Assembly: GCA_017391545.1 (NCBI GenBank)
Contig: JAFOYD010000020.1
Coordinates: forward strand, 1 to 14,411
Direction: 5' to 3'
Length of the DNA: 14,411 nt
From: Lachnospiraceae bacterium
Lineage (GTDB): Bacteria > Bacillota > Clostridia > Lachnospirales > Lachnospiraceae
Shown here piece after piece: positions 1 through 7,339 of the stretch; the stretch's first letter is position 1; each line of letters starts with the position of its first letter. The translations under genes and the position numbers were made by a program. The notes beneath the pieces were generated by a model. It worked only from the letters and a program-made list of their open reading frames with translations, was not told the origin of the DNA and searched no databases.

Positions 1-1282
1 CATCGGTATCCTGCCGATCGAGACCTATTTTACGGCATTTGTTGCAATTGTACCGGGATATCTGATTTTGTATAATACATTCGATCTATATTCGTCAAAG
101 CGTACAGCCAAGACGGTTTACGAGATATTCAATATTATAAAGGCCAACACAGTGGGACTTCTGGCAGTCATGGTCGTGCTTTTTGCCATCAATATCCCTG
201 ATTTCTCACGAGGAATGGTTGGCGTTTTCTATGGAATCAATATTGTAGGCGAAGCCCTGATGCGAAAATCTGTCAGGTACGGTCTGCGCCGCATGCGCAA
301 AAAAGGCTACAATATCAAACATATCCTGCTGGTAGGCTACTCGCGGGCAGCGGAGGAATATATCAACAAGATCAAGGCAAATCCTGAGTGGGGCTATGAG
401 GTATGTGCGATCCTGGATGATCATGTACCAAGAGGTGCAGTCTATAAGGGAGTCAAGGTCGTTGGAGACATTGCAAACCTTGAGATCATCCTTCCTGAGA
501 ATAAATTAGATGAAATCGGTATCACACTCTCCCTGTCGGATTATGACAGACTGGAGGAAATCGTAAATATCTGCGAGAAGTCCGGTGTGCACACCAAGTT
601 CATACCGGATTACAACAGTGTCATTCCAAGTAAACCTTATTTTGAGGATCTCGACGGTCTTGCCGTTGTGAATATCAGGAGAGTTCCGCTTACCAATACT
701 GCCAATATGCTGATGAAGCGTCTGGTGGATATCATTGGGGCATCCATCGCAATTATCGTGTTTTCACCGGTGATGCTGGTGGCTGCAATCGGTGTAAAGG
801 TGACGAGCAGAGGACCACTGATTTTCAAACAGGAGCGAGTTGGACTTCACAACAGACCCTTTAAGATGTACAAGTTTAGAAGTATGGAGGTCCAGAGTGA
901 TGCTGAGGAGAAAAAGGGATGGACGACGAAAAATGACCCCAGAGTCACAAAGATTGGCAGAATCCTCAGAAAGACGAGTATCGATGAACTGCCACAGTTT
1001 TTTAATGTATTAAAGGGCGATATGAGCCTGGTAGGACCGCGTCCGGAGCGGCCTCGTTTCGTGGAACAGTTCAAAGAGGAAATACCAAGGTATATGATCA
1101 AACATCAGGTTCGTCCTGGGATTACGGGATGGGCACAGGTCAACGGCTATCGGGGTGATACTTCGATCAAAAAGAGAATCGAGTATGACCTGTACTATAT
1201 TGAGAACTGGACAATGGCATTTGACTTTAAAATCTTATTCCTTACTTTTTTTAAGGGCTTTATCAATAAAAATGCTTATTAA
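1..1282 (+). CDS. Polyprenyl-phosphate sugar-1-phosphate transferase (WcaJ/WbaP-like), 5' end missing
   Basis: The gene starts the lipid-linked assembly of an exopolysaccharide or capsule by moving a sugar 1-phosphate from a UDP-sugar to undecaprenyl phosphate at the membrane. The frame is open from base 2 with no stop, and the bases before the TTG at 68 encode a hydrophobic stretch (FTAFVAIVPGYLIL), so TTG 68 is not the real start and the protein is cut by the window edge. The visible part has a membrane helix (bases about 150-200), a Rossmann-like CoA-binding-type domain (HILLVGYSRAAEEYI), and the C-terminal bacterial sugar transferase domain. That domain begins at KRLVDIIGASIA with its re-entrant hydrophobic helix, then QERVGLHNRPFKMYKFRSM, the catalytic Asp-Glu pair at bases 983-988 (SIDELPQF), GDMSLVGPRPE and VRPGITGWAQVNGYRG. 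This is the full signature of the family. Whether the sugar is glucose, galactose or another cannot be told. The LCP gene follows after 38 bases and is probably co-transcribed. Confidence 0.93.
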   Translation, partial: IGILPIETYFTAFVAIVPGYLILYNTFDLYSSKRTAKTVYEIFNIIKANTVGLLAVMVVLFAINIPDFSRGMVGVFYGINIVGEALMRKSVRYGLRRMRKKGYNIKHILLVGYSRAAEEYINKIKANPEWGYEVCAILDDHVPRGAVYKGVKVVGDIANLEIILPENKLDEIGITLSLSDYDRLEEIVNICEKSGVHTKFIPDYNSVIPSKPYFEDLDGLAVVNIRRVPLTNTANMLMKRLVDIIGASIAIIVFSPVMLVAAIGVKVTSRGPLIFKQERVGLHNRPFKMYKFRSMEVQSDAEEKKGWTTKNDPRVTKIGRILRKTSIDELPQFFNVLKGDMSLVGPRPERPRFVEQFKEEIPRYMIKHQVRPGITGWAQVNGYRGDTSIKKRIEYDLYYIENWTMAFDFKILFLTFFKGFINKNAY

Positions 1283-1320
1283 AATCAGAACGGAAAGTAG
1301 AGAAAGGTACGGTTATTAGA

Positions 1321-2793
1321 ATGCAGGAAAATAATGGTAACAATAATCAGAATAGAAATATAAGAAGAACACCAAACGGTGAAGGCGGACAGCCAAGACG
1401 TCCGGTACAGGGGCAACAGGCAGGTCGTCCAAGACCGCAGGGAGCACCAAACGGACAGGTAAGGCGTCCGGTGCAGGGGCAGCAGGCAGGCCGTCCAAGA
1501 CCACAGGGAGCACCAAATGGACAGGTAAGACGTCCGGCGCAGGGACAACCGACAGGTCGCCCAAGACCACAGGGAGCGCCGAACGGACAGCCAAGGCCAA
1601 ACGGCAGACCGGGTGCGAACGGTTCCGGTGCACCTGGCAGACCGCCGAGAAGGGGTGCGAAGCAGAATCTGACACCACAGCAGGCAGCAAAGAAAAAGAA
1701 GAAAAAAATCATTCTGTTCGTCGCAGAGATCTGTCTGTTGCTTTTGCTTGTTGGAATTGCCTGTGTGGCATGGCCGATTCTCAATCAGGCACAGAAGATT
1801 CGCGTCGTTGATATCAAAGAAGACGATGTCATTATGAATGAAGAGGTCAAGCAGTCCCTTGAAAGTGGGGACAGCAAGCTCCATAATTACCGCAATATCG
1901 CGCTTTTTGGTGTAGACTCCCGCTCCGGAGAGCTTGACAAGAATACACGTACAGATACGATTATGATTGCTTCGATCAATCTTGATACGAAAGAGGTCAG
2001 ACTGGTATCTGTCATGCGTGATACCTGGCTCAACATGAGTACGGATACCTACAATAAGGCAAATGCAGCCTACGCAAAGGGTGGTCCGAAACAGGCAATC
2101 AGCATGCTTAACATGAATCTGGACATGGATATCACAGACTTTGTCACGATTGGCTTTGACGGACTGATTGATGTGATCGATGCAGTCGGCGGTGTGGAGA
2201 TTGATGTCAAGGAAGCAGAAATCGTACATCTCAACAGCTATCAGATTTCCATGATCGGTAAAGAGGATGGTACGTTAAATGCAGCAGGAGAGCCTAATTA
2301 TGTGGCGACAGCAGGCGTTGATTATATTCCGGTAGAACATGCAGGCGTGCAGACACTCAATGGTCTTCAGGCAACGGCGTATGCGCGAATCCGATATGTC
2401 GGCAATGACTTTGAGCGTACTTCCAGACAGAGAACTGTCCTGACAAAGGTTGCAAAGAAGGCGATGACATTAAATCCGGCGACCTTGAATAAAATAGCGG
2501 AAGCTGTGTTCCCGAAGATTGCGACTTCACTTGACATGTCAGAAATCCTGTCACTCCTGTCAGGTATCGCAAGCTACAGTGTTGGTGAGACAGCAAACTT
2601 CCCGTTTGACGGTTATGTGCAGACAGGACGTGTCGGAAAGGCAAGCGTCGTCATTCCTGTTGACCTGACCAAGAATGTGTCGGTACTGCATGAATTCCTG
2701 TTTGATGAATCCGGTTACGATCCGTCAGATACGGTAAAGAAGTGCAGTCAGAAGGTTGTATCTGACACAGGAGTAAGTTACAGCGGAGAATAA
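1321..2793 (+). CDS. LCP-family (LytR-CpsA-Psr) glycopolymer transferase with a repeat-rich cytoplasmic tail
   Basis: LCP proteins act on the outer face of the membrane and transfer undecaprenyl-linked glycopolymers to peptidoglycan. This one has 490 residues. Residues 1-123 are an Arg/Pro/Gln/Gly-rich tail with three 22-residue repeats (26-91), then six lysines (124-129), one membrane helix (about 130-153) and the extracellular LCP domain (about 188-380). The domain shows NIALFGVDSR (192-201), the Arg-Thr-Asp at 210-212, the VSVMRDTW motif with Arg233 and Asp234, GGVEIDV, and a later ARIRYVGNDFERTSRQR segment. These Arg and Asp residues match the pyrophosphate and metal contacts known in LCP enzymes. 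The tail is on the positive, cytoplasmic side and is far longer than the short N-terminus usual in the family. Start ATG 1321 has AGAAAGG at 1301-1307, a rather long 13-base spacing. The neighbouring initiating transferase fits a surface polysaccharide pathway. The acceptor and polymer are unknown. Confidence 0.92.
   Translation: MQENNGNNNQNRNIRRTPNGEGGQPRRPVQGQQAGRPRPQGAPNGQVRRPVQGQQAGRPRPQGAPNGQVRRPAQGQPTGRPRPQGAPNGQPRPNGRPGANGSGAPGRPPRRGAKQNLTPQQAAKKKKKKIILFVAEICLLLLLVGIACVAWPILNQAQKIRVVDIKEDDVIMNEEVKQSLESGDSKLHNYRNIALFGVDSRSGELDKNTRTDTIMIASINLDTKEVRLVSVMRDTWLNMSTDTYNKANAAYAKGGPKQAISMLNMNLDMDITDFVTIGFDGLIDVIDAVGGVEIDVKEAEIVHLNSYQISMIGKEDGTLNAAGEPNYVATAGVDYIPVEHAGVQTLNGLQATAYARIRYVGNDFERTSRQRTVLTKVAKKAMTLNPATLNKIAEAVFPKIATSLDMSEILSLLSGIASYSVGETANFPFDGYVQTGRVGKASVVIPVDLTKNVSVLHEFLFDESGYDPSDTVKKCSQKVVSDTGVSYSGE
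1396..1593 (+). repeat. Three in-frame 66-bp tandem repeats in the LCP gene
   Basis: Units are 1396-1461, 1462-1527 and 1528-1593, each encoding 22 residues of the type RRPVQGQQAGRPRPQG followed by APNGQV. Units 1 and 2 encode identical peptides but differ at six bases, all third codon positions. Unit 3 differs by a few residues (Val to Ala, Gln-Ala to Pro-Thr, final Val to Pro). A further partial RP-NGRPG segment follows. Confidence 0.95.
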
Positions 2794-2803
2794 AGAACCA
2801 ATG

Positions 2804-2829
2804 AGGGACTCGTGAAGCGGTCCCTTTTT
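2804..2829 (+). terminator. Rho-independent terminator after the LCP gene
   Basis: AGGGAC at 2804-2809 pairs perfectly with GTCCCT at 2820-2825 and can be extended by one T-G pair. The stem is followed directly by a run of T (TTTT, then GG). It lies 11 bases after the LCP stop codon and separates the polysaccharide genes from the next unit. Confidence 0.85.
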
Positions 2830-2867
2830 GGCTTTGTTTACTCGAAAATAAATCAGAGAGGATCGTT

Positions 2868-3800
2868 ATGCAGTATAGTGTAGATGTGATCCTGCTCACA
2901 TATAAGCCTGGGAAGCAGGTATTGGAGCTTTTGAAGGCTTTGGAGGAGCAGACGTACCCCATACGGAAAATCATTATCATGAATACAGAGGAACGGTATT
3001 TTGAGACACTTTTCTATGGGACAGGATTTTTGGAAAAATATAAAAATATAGAAGTGCATCATCTGTCGGAAAAGGAATTTGACCATGGCAGGACAAGGGC
3101 GAAAGCAGTTCAGTATTCCAAAGCGGATTTCTTTGTGTGCATGACACACGATGCGATTCCCGCGAATGAGCTGTTAATTGAAAAGCTGGTAGCAGCATTG
3201 ACGCAGTCGGAACATATAGCGGCTGCATATGCCAGACAGCTGCCACTTCCGAATTGCCGCGAGATCGAGAAGTATACCAGAAGCTTTAATTATCCGGAAA
3301 CATCCTCGGTGAAATCATTGGCGGATGTGGACAGACTTGGTATCAAGACCTTTTTCTGTTCGAATGTCTGTGCTGCCTATAACAGGGAAATCTATGAGAA
3401 TATGGGCGGTTTTGTTAAGAAAGCAATCTTCAATGAAGATATGATTTATGCAGGGCATGCTGTGAATGCAGGGTATTGTATCGCTTATGTGGCAGATGCC
3501 CAGGTTTGTCATTCGCACAATTATACCTGTATGCAGCAGTTTCGGAGAAATTTTGATCTGGGTGTGTCTCAGGCACAGCACCCGGAGGTATTTGCAGTGA
3601 CATCCTCAGAGAGTGAGGGAATCCGGCTTGTCCGGGATACGATTGAACATCTCAGCAGAACAAAAAAGAAACGGCTGATACCGTATCTGATCGTGTCAAG
3701 CGGATATAAATTTATGGGCTATCAGCTTGGAAAGCATTATGAGAGCCTTCCGGGCAAAATGGTGAAATGGTGCAGTTCAAATAAAACATATTGGGATTAA
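2868..3800 (+). CDS. Family 2 glycosyltransferase, rhamnosyltransferase-like
   Basis: This is a 310-residue cytoplasmic GT-A fold glycosyltransferase that would move a sugar from a nucleotide donor to a glycan or lipid acceptor. The N-terminus YSVDVILLTYKPGKQVLELL (3-22) is the usual first strand and nucleotide-binding loop. EFDHGRTR at 70-77 resembles the FDHG.TRN signature seen in rhamnosyltransferase-type GT2 enzymes. Asp95 in CMTHDAIP takes the place of the metal-binding DxD motif, and NED at 189-191 is the likely catalytic base region. The C-terminal QQFRRNFDLGVSQAQHPEVF also resembles that subgroup. No membrane helix is evident. Start ATG 2868 has AGAGAGGA at 2855-2862, spacing 5. It is the first gene after the terminator and lies 30 bases before glmS, so a role in wall or surface glycan synthesis is likely. 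The rhamnose assignment is only by resemblance; donor and acceptor are unknown. Confidence 0.85.
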   Translation: MQYSVDVILLTYKPGKQVLELLKALEEQTYPIRKIIIMNTEERYFETLFYGTGFLEKYKNIEVHHLSEKEFDHGRTRAKAVQYSKADFFVCMTHDAIPANELLIEKLVAALTQSEHIAAAYARQLPLPNCREIEKYTRSFNYPETSSVKSLADVDRLGIKTFFCSNVCAAYNREIYENMGGFVKKAIFNEDMIYAGHAVNAGYCIAYVADAQVCHSHNYTCMQQFRRNFDLGVSQAQHPEVFAVTSSESEGIRLVRDTIEHLSRTKKKRLIPYLIVSSGYKFMGYQLGKHYESLPGKMVKWCSSNKTYWD

Positions 3801-3830
3801 TGATGTGGGAATAATAAGGAGGATTATGAT

Positions 3831-5657
3831 ATGTGTGGAATCGTAGGATATATTGGAAAGCAGGCGGCAGCGCCAGTGATACTGGAAGGACTTTCAAAGC
3901 TTGAGTACAGAGGATATGATTCGGCAGGAATGGCCGTCTTTAATGGAGAGACAATACAGATTAAGAAATCAGTGGGAAGACTGAAAGTGCTTGAGGAGCT
4001 TACCCATGGCGGCGCTACGATGCCGGGAAATGTGGGAATCGGTCACACAAGATGGGCAACACATGGCGCACCAAGCGATGTGAATTCCCATCCGCATTAC
4101 AATGCCAGTGAGACGATTGCGGTCGTTCACAATGGTATCATCGAAAATTATCTGCCATTAAAGGAAAAACTTGTATCAAAGGGATATCAGTTCGTCTCTG
4201 ATACGGATACAGAAGTACTTGCACATCTGATTGATTATTATTATAAGGGCAATCCGCTCGAGGCGATTACGAAGGTCATGCATCGTGTGCAGGGTTCTTA
4301 TGCACTTGGAATCATGTTCGCAGAGCACCCGGACCAGATTTTTGCAGTGCGCAAGGACAGTCCGCTGATCGTAGGTCAGAACGAGGATGGATGTTTTATC
4401 GCATCGGATGTTCCGGCGATTCTTAAGTACACCAGAAAGGTTTATTTCATCGAAAATCAGGAAGTCGTGCGTCTTCGTGCCGATCATATGCATTTCTATA
4501 CCGTAGATGAGGAAGAAATCACGAAGGAGCCGGTTACGATTGATTGGGACGCAGATGCCGCAGAAAAGGGCGGATATGAGCATTTCATGTTAAAGGAGAT
4601 GTATGAGCAGCCAAAGACTGTGACAGACACGCTCATGCCAAGAATCAAGGACAATGATATCGTGATTGAGGAGCTTGGTATGTCTGACGATGAGATCAAG
4701 GCAATCAAAAAGATCTTTATCGTTGCGTGTGGTTCGGCATATCATACAGGAGTAACTGCAAAGTATATTATTGAGGGAGCAGCACGTATCCCGGTGGAGG
4801 TCGATGTCGCAAGTGAGTTCCGTTACAGAAAACCGATTCTTGAGGAAGGCACGATGGTCGTGGTCATCAGCCAGTCCGGTGAGACTGCCGATACACTGGC
4901 AGCACTGAGAGAATCGCAGAAGCTGGGACATAAGGTACTTGGCATCGTCAATGTCGTGGGAAGCTCAATCGCAAGAGAAGCAGACAATGTCATGTATACG
5001 TGGGCAGGTCCTGAGATCGCTGTAGCGACCACAAAGGCTTACAGTGCGCAACTGATCGCATTGTATCTGCTCGCCATGAAGTTTGGAAAGGTGCGCGGAC
5101 AGATTGATGATGCAACGTTTATTGATATGCTCGAAAGCCTGAAAAAGCTTCCAAGCCAGATTGAAATGCTTTTATCAAACAAAGAGCGCATACAGCGTTT
5201 TGCGAACCGCTATGTAGGAGCCAAGGATGTATTCTTTATCGGAAGAGGCATTGATTATGCGATTTCCATGGAGGGTTCATTAAAGCTTAAAGAAATTTCT
5301 TACATTCATTCGGAAGCTTATGCGGCTGGTGAGTTAAAGCATGGTACGATCTCACTGATTGAGGAGGGAACACTGGTTGCGGCAGTCGCTACACAGGATG
5401 CGCTTTTCCAGAAGACGCTCAGCAATATGGTCGAGGTGAAAGCAAGGGGCGCATTTGTGCTTGCAGTAACGAATGAGGGCAATACGGATATCGAGAAGGC
5501 AGCGGACTATGTCATCTATATTCCGAAGACGCATCCGTATTTTACCAATTCACTGGCGATCATACCATTACAGCTTTTTGGATATTATGTAGCTGTTGGA
5601 AAGGGATGCGATGTGGACAAGCCAAGAAATCTCGCAAAATCAGTGACCGTTGAATAA
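3831..5657 (+). CDS. glmS: Glutamine--fructose-6-phosphate aminotransferase (isomerizing)
   Basis: GlmS makes glucosamine 6-phosphate from fructose 6-phosphate and glutamine, the first committed step to UDP-GlcNAc for peptidoglycan and other glycans. The 608 residues match the usual length. The N-terminal class II glutaminase starts MCGIVGYIG, so Cys2 is the nucleophile once Met1 is removed. Glutamine-site motifs GHTRWATHG (71-79) and HNGIIENY (Asn101, Gly102) follow. Two SIS sugar-isomerase domains come next (about 290-425 and 460-600), with SQSGETADTLAAL in the first. The C-terminus DKPRNLAKSVTVE is canonical and carries the Schiff-base lysine, Lys603. Start ATG 3831 has AAGGAGG at 3816-3822, spacing 8. 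The ATG at 3826 is out of frame. Only 30 bases separate it from the glycosyltransferase, so there is no room for the glmS ribozyme found in front of many Firmicute glmS genes. Confidence 0.98.
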   Translation: MCGIVGYIGKQAAAPVILEGLSKLEYRGYDSAGMAVFNGETIQIKKSVGRLKVLEELTHGGATMPGNVGIGHTRWATHGAPSDVNSHPHYNASETIAVVHNGIIENYLPLKEKLVSKGYQFVSDTDTEVLAHLIDYYYKGNPLEAITKVMHRVQGSYALGIMFAEHPDQIFAVRKDSPLIVGQNEDGCFIASDVPAILKYTRKVYFIENQEVVRLRADHMHFYTVDEEEITKEPVTIDWDADAAEKGGYEHFMLKEMYEQPKTVTDTLMPRIKDNDIVIEELGMSDDEIKAIKKIFIVACGSAYHTGVTAKYIIEGAARIPVEVDVASEFRYRKPILEEGTMVVVISQSGETADTLAALRESQKLGHKVLGIVNVVGSSIAREADNVMYTWAGPEIAVATTKAYSAQLIALYLLAMKFGKVRGQIDDATFIDMLESLKKLPSQIEMLLSNKERIQRFANRYVGAKDVFFIGRGIDYAISMEGSLKLKEISYIHSEAYAAGELKHGTISLIEEGTLVAAVATQDALFQKTLSNMVEVKARGAFVLAVTNEGNTDIEKAADYVIYIPKTHPYFTNSLAIIPLQLFGYYVAVGKGCDVDKPRNLAKSVTVE

Positions 5658-5672
5658 GAGGAGGCTGTAAAC

Positions 5673-7328
5673 ATGGGGAACAGGAGGAAAAAGAATTCTA
5701 CCTTTAAAAATGTGATGATCTCTCTGGGATGCGCTGCATTTGCGGGAATCTATGGGATTGGCGGTTTCTATCTCCTGACAACGATGACAGGTAATGGTGG
5801 GAATGGCGCATTACCTGCGTGGATGAACAGGGTAGAGATTCATGTGAATGAGGATTCAGATGCCAGGGTTGACGGACAGACAGTGACGGAAGAAGCAAAA
5901 CAGCCGGAAAATGGATCGGATGATCATGATACATATTCGGAGAGCATTGAACAGAAACCAAGATTCCAGGAGGAGACACAGCCTGACAAGGAAACGGAGG
6001 ATACTATAACACAGGACTCAACGGGGAAAAAGGATCAGGAGACTTCTACGGCGGGAAAACCGTCTGCAAATCAGGATCGCAAAGACGAAAAAGAAGAGGA
6101 AACCGAGACCTGGGATGACGAGGATAGCACATCCGAAGAACAGACCGAAACAGAAGATTCAGATGATAAGGCGGATGCTGAAGAAACAGACTCTGAAAAA
6201 ACAGATTCCAAGAAGCAGGATTCCAAGAAGGAATCGGATGAGAAATCAGAGAAAAAGAAATATGTCACAGTGGAGAATGTACAGACTGTAGATCGACCGG
6301 ACGCGCAGATTTCCGTTGTCACAGATGTTGTGAAAGCAGCGATGCCTTGTGTTGTGGCTGTTACAAATGAGTATACAGCATATGACTACTGGTATGATGA
6401 GATGGTTGATGAGACAATCTGTGGCTCTGGTATTGTTGTTGCACAGAATGATGAGGAGCTTCTGATTGTTACCAATTTTCATGTGATTGAGGATAGCAAT
6501 GCGCTGCATGTTCAATTTATTGACGAAGAGGAAGCAACGGCCTATGTAAAGGGCACATCACCGGATAATGACATTGCCATTATTTCGGTAGCATTGGAAG
6601 ATTTGTCAGACGAGACGCTTGACAGTATTGCGATTGCCGCACTTGGAGATTCTGATGAGCTTCAGGTGGGCGAGCCTGCTATTGCAATCGGAAATTCCCT
6701 TGGGTATGGTCAGTCGGTGACAACAGGTGTCATCAGTGCACTCAACAGGACGATTTATACGTACGATGAGGAGGATATGAACACGGAGGGCGAGCCAAAT
6801 GCGACAAAGCAGGAATGCCTGATTCAGACAGATGCGGCCATCAATCCCGGTAATTCCGGTGGTGCTCTTTTGAATGTAAAGGGTGAGGTCATTGGTATCA
6901 ACTCCAGCAAGATTGCAGATTATGTCATTGAAGGTGTGGGATATGCCATACCGATCTCTGTTGCAAAGCCGATTATCGAGGACTTGATGCAGAGGGAGAC
7001 GAGGAAAAAGGTTCCAGAGGAAGAACGGGGATTCCTTGGTATCTCAGGCACAGATGTATCAGAGGATGCAATGGAACAATATGATATGCCGGAGGGCGTG
7101 TTCGTATCTAAGGTGCTTGAAGATACACCTGCCGAAAAAGCCGGAATTTTAAAGGGCGATATCATTATCAGTATCGATGGCGAAAAAGTTACACAGATGA
7201 AGGGTGTACAGAATCTGTTGGAATACTATGCAGCAGGAACTGAAGTCGAGGTAACTTTTATGAGACAGAGCAAGGGCGAGTATAAGGAAATGACAGTTGA
7301 TGTGACCCTTGGATATAAGGATGAATAG
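5673..7328 (+). CDS. htrA: Membrane-anchored HtrA/DegP-type serine protease with PDZ domain
   Basis: This S1C-family protease would cleave misfolded or specific substrates outside the cytoplasmic membrane. It has 551 residues: a short basic N-terminus, one membrane helix (about 14-36), a long acidic Glu/Asp/Lys/Thr linker (about 60-200), a trypsin-like domain (about 215-440) and one PDZ domain (about 453-548). The catalytic triad is complete: His270 in VTNFHVIED, Asp300 in DNDIAII and Ser395 in NPGNSGGAL. The PDZ domain shows the carboxylate-binding GFLGI loop and AEKAGILKGDIIISIDGEKV. The linker is much longer than in typical HtrA proteins and holds short lysine-serine repeats (SKKQDSKKES), including a 12-bp direct repeat at 6204-6215 and 6219-6230. 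AGAGGAGG at 5657-5664, spacing 8, fixes ATG 5673. It lies 15 bases after glmS and its stop overlaps the ribosome binding region of the ClpX-type gene. Confidence 0.94.
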   Translation: MGNRRKKNSTFKNVMISLGCAAFAGIYGIGGFYLLTTMTGNGGNGALPAWMNRVEIHVNEDSDARVDGQTVTEEAKQPENGSDDHDTYSESIEQKPRFQEETQPDKETEDTITQDSTGKKDQETSTAGKPSANQDRKDEKEEETETWDDEDSTSEEQTETEDSDDKADAEETDSEKTDSKKQDSKKESDEKSEKKKYVTVENVQTVDRPDAQISVVTDVVKAAMPCVVAVTNEYTAYDYWYDEMVDETICGSGIVVAQNDEELLIVTNFHVIEDSNALHVQFIDEEEATAYVKGTSPDNDIAIISVALEDLSDETLDSIAIAALGDSDELQVGEPAIAIGNSLGYGQSVTTGVISALNRTIYTYDEEDMNTEGEPNATKQECLIQTDAAINPGNSGGALLNVKGEVIGINSSKIADYVIEGVGYAIPISVAKPIIEDLMQRETRKKVPEEERGFLGISGTDVSEDAMEQYDMPEGVFVSKVLEDTPAEKAGILKGDIIISIDGEKVTQMKGVQNLLEYYAAGTEVEVTFMRQSKGEYKEMTVDVTLGYKDE

Positions 7329-7329
7329 T

Positions 7330-7335
7330 GGAGGA
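7330..7335 (+). promoter_or_regulatory. Ribosome binding site that decides the ClpX-type start
   Basis: GGAGGA at 7330-7335 lies 4 bases before ATG 7340. The in-frame GTG at 7328 would place this site inside the coding region and has only a weak AAGG upstream. ATG 7340 is therefore preferred. Confidence 0.8.
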
Positions 7336-7339
7336 AATA

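Noticed and set aside
1285..2229. Long minus-strand open frames opposite the LCP gene (also 1316-1690 and 1347-1784)
   Set aside because: They mirror the repeat-rich, stop-poor composition of the plus-strand gene, lack ribosome binding sites and give low-complexity or Cys-rich nonsense.
2826..2867. Promoter for the GT2-glmS operon just after the terminator
   Set aside because: The A/T-rich stretch has no -35/-10 pair at acceptable spacing; a promoter overlapping the terminator cannot be excluded but is not supported.
6204..6230. 12-bp direct repeat in the HtrA linker as a possible recombination or attachment site
   Set aside because: It is a short in-frame Lys/Ser codon repeat inside a low-complexity linker, best explained by local slippage.
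7328..7339. GTG 7328 as start of the ClpX-type gene
   Set aside because: It would put the GGAGGA site inside the coding region; ATG 7340 fits better.
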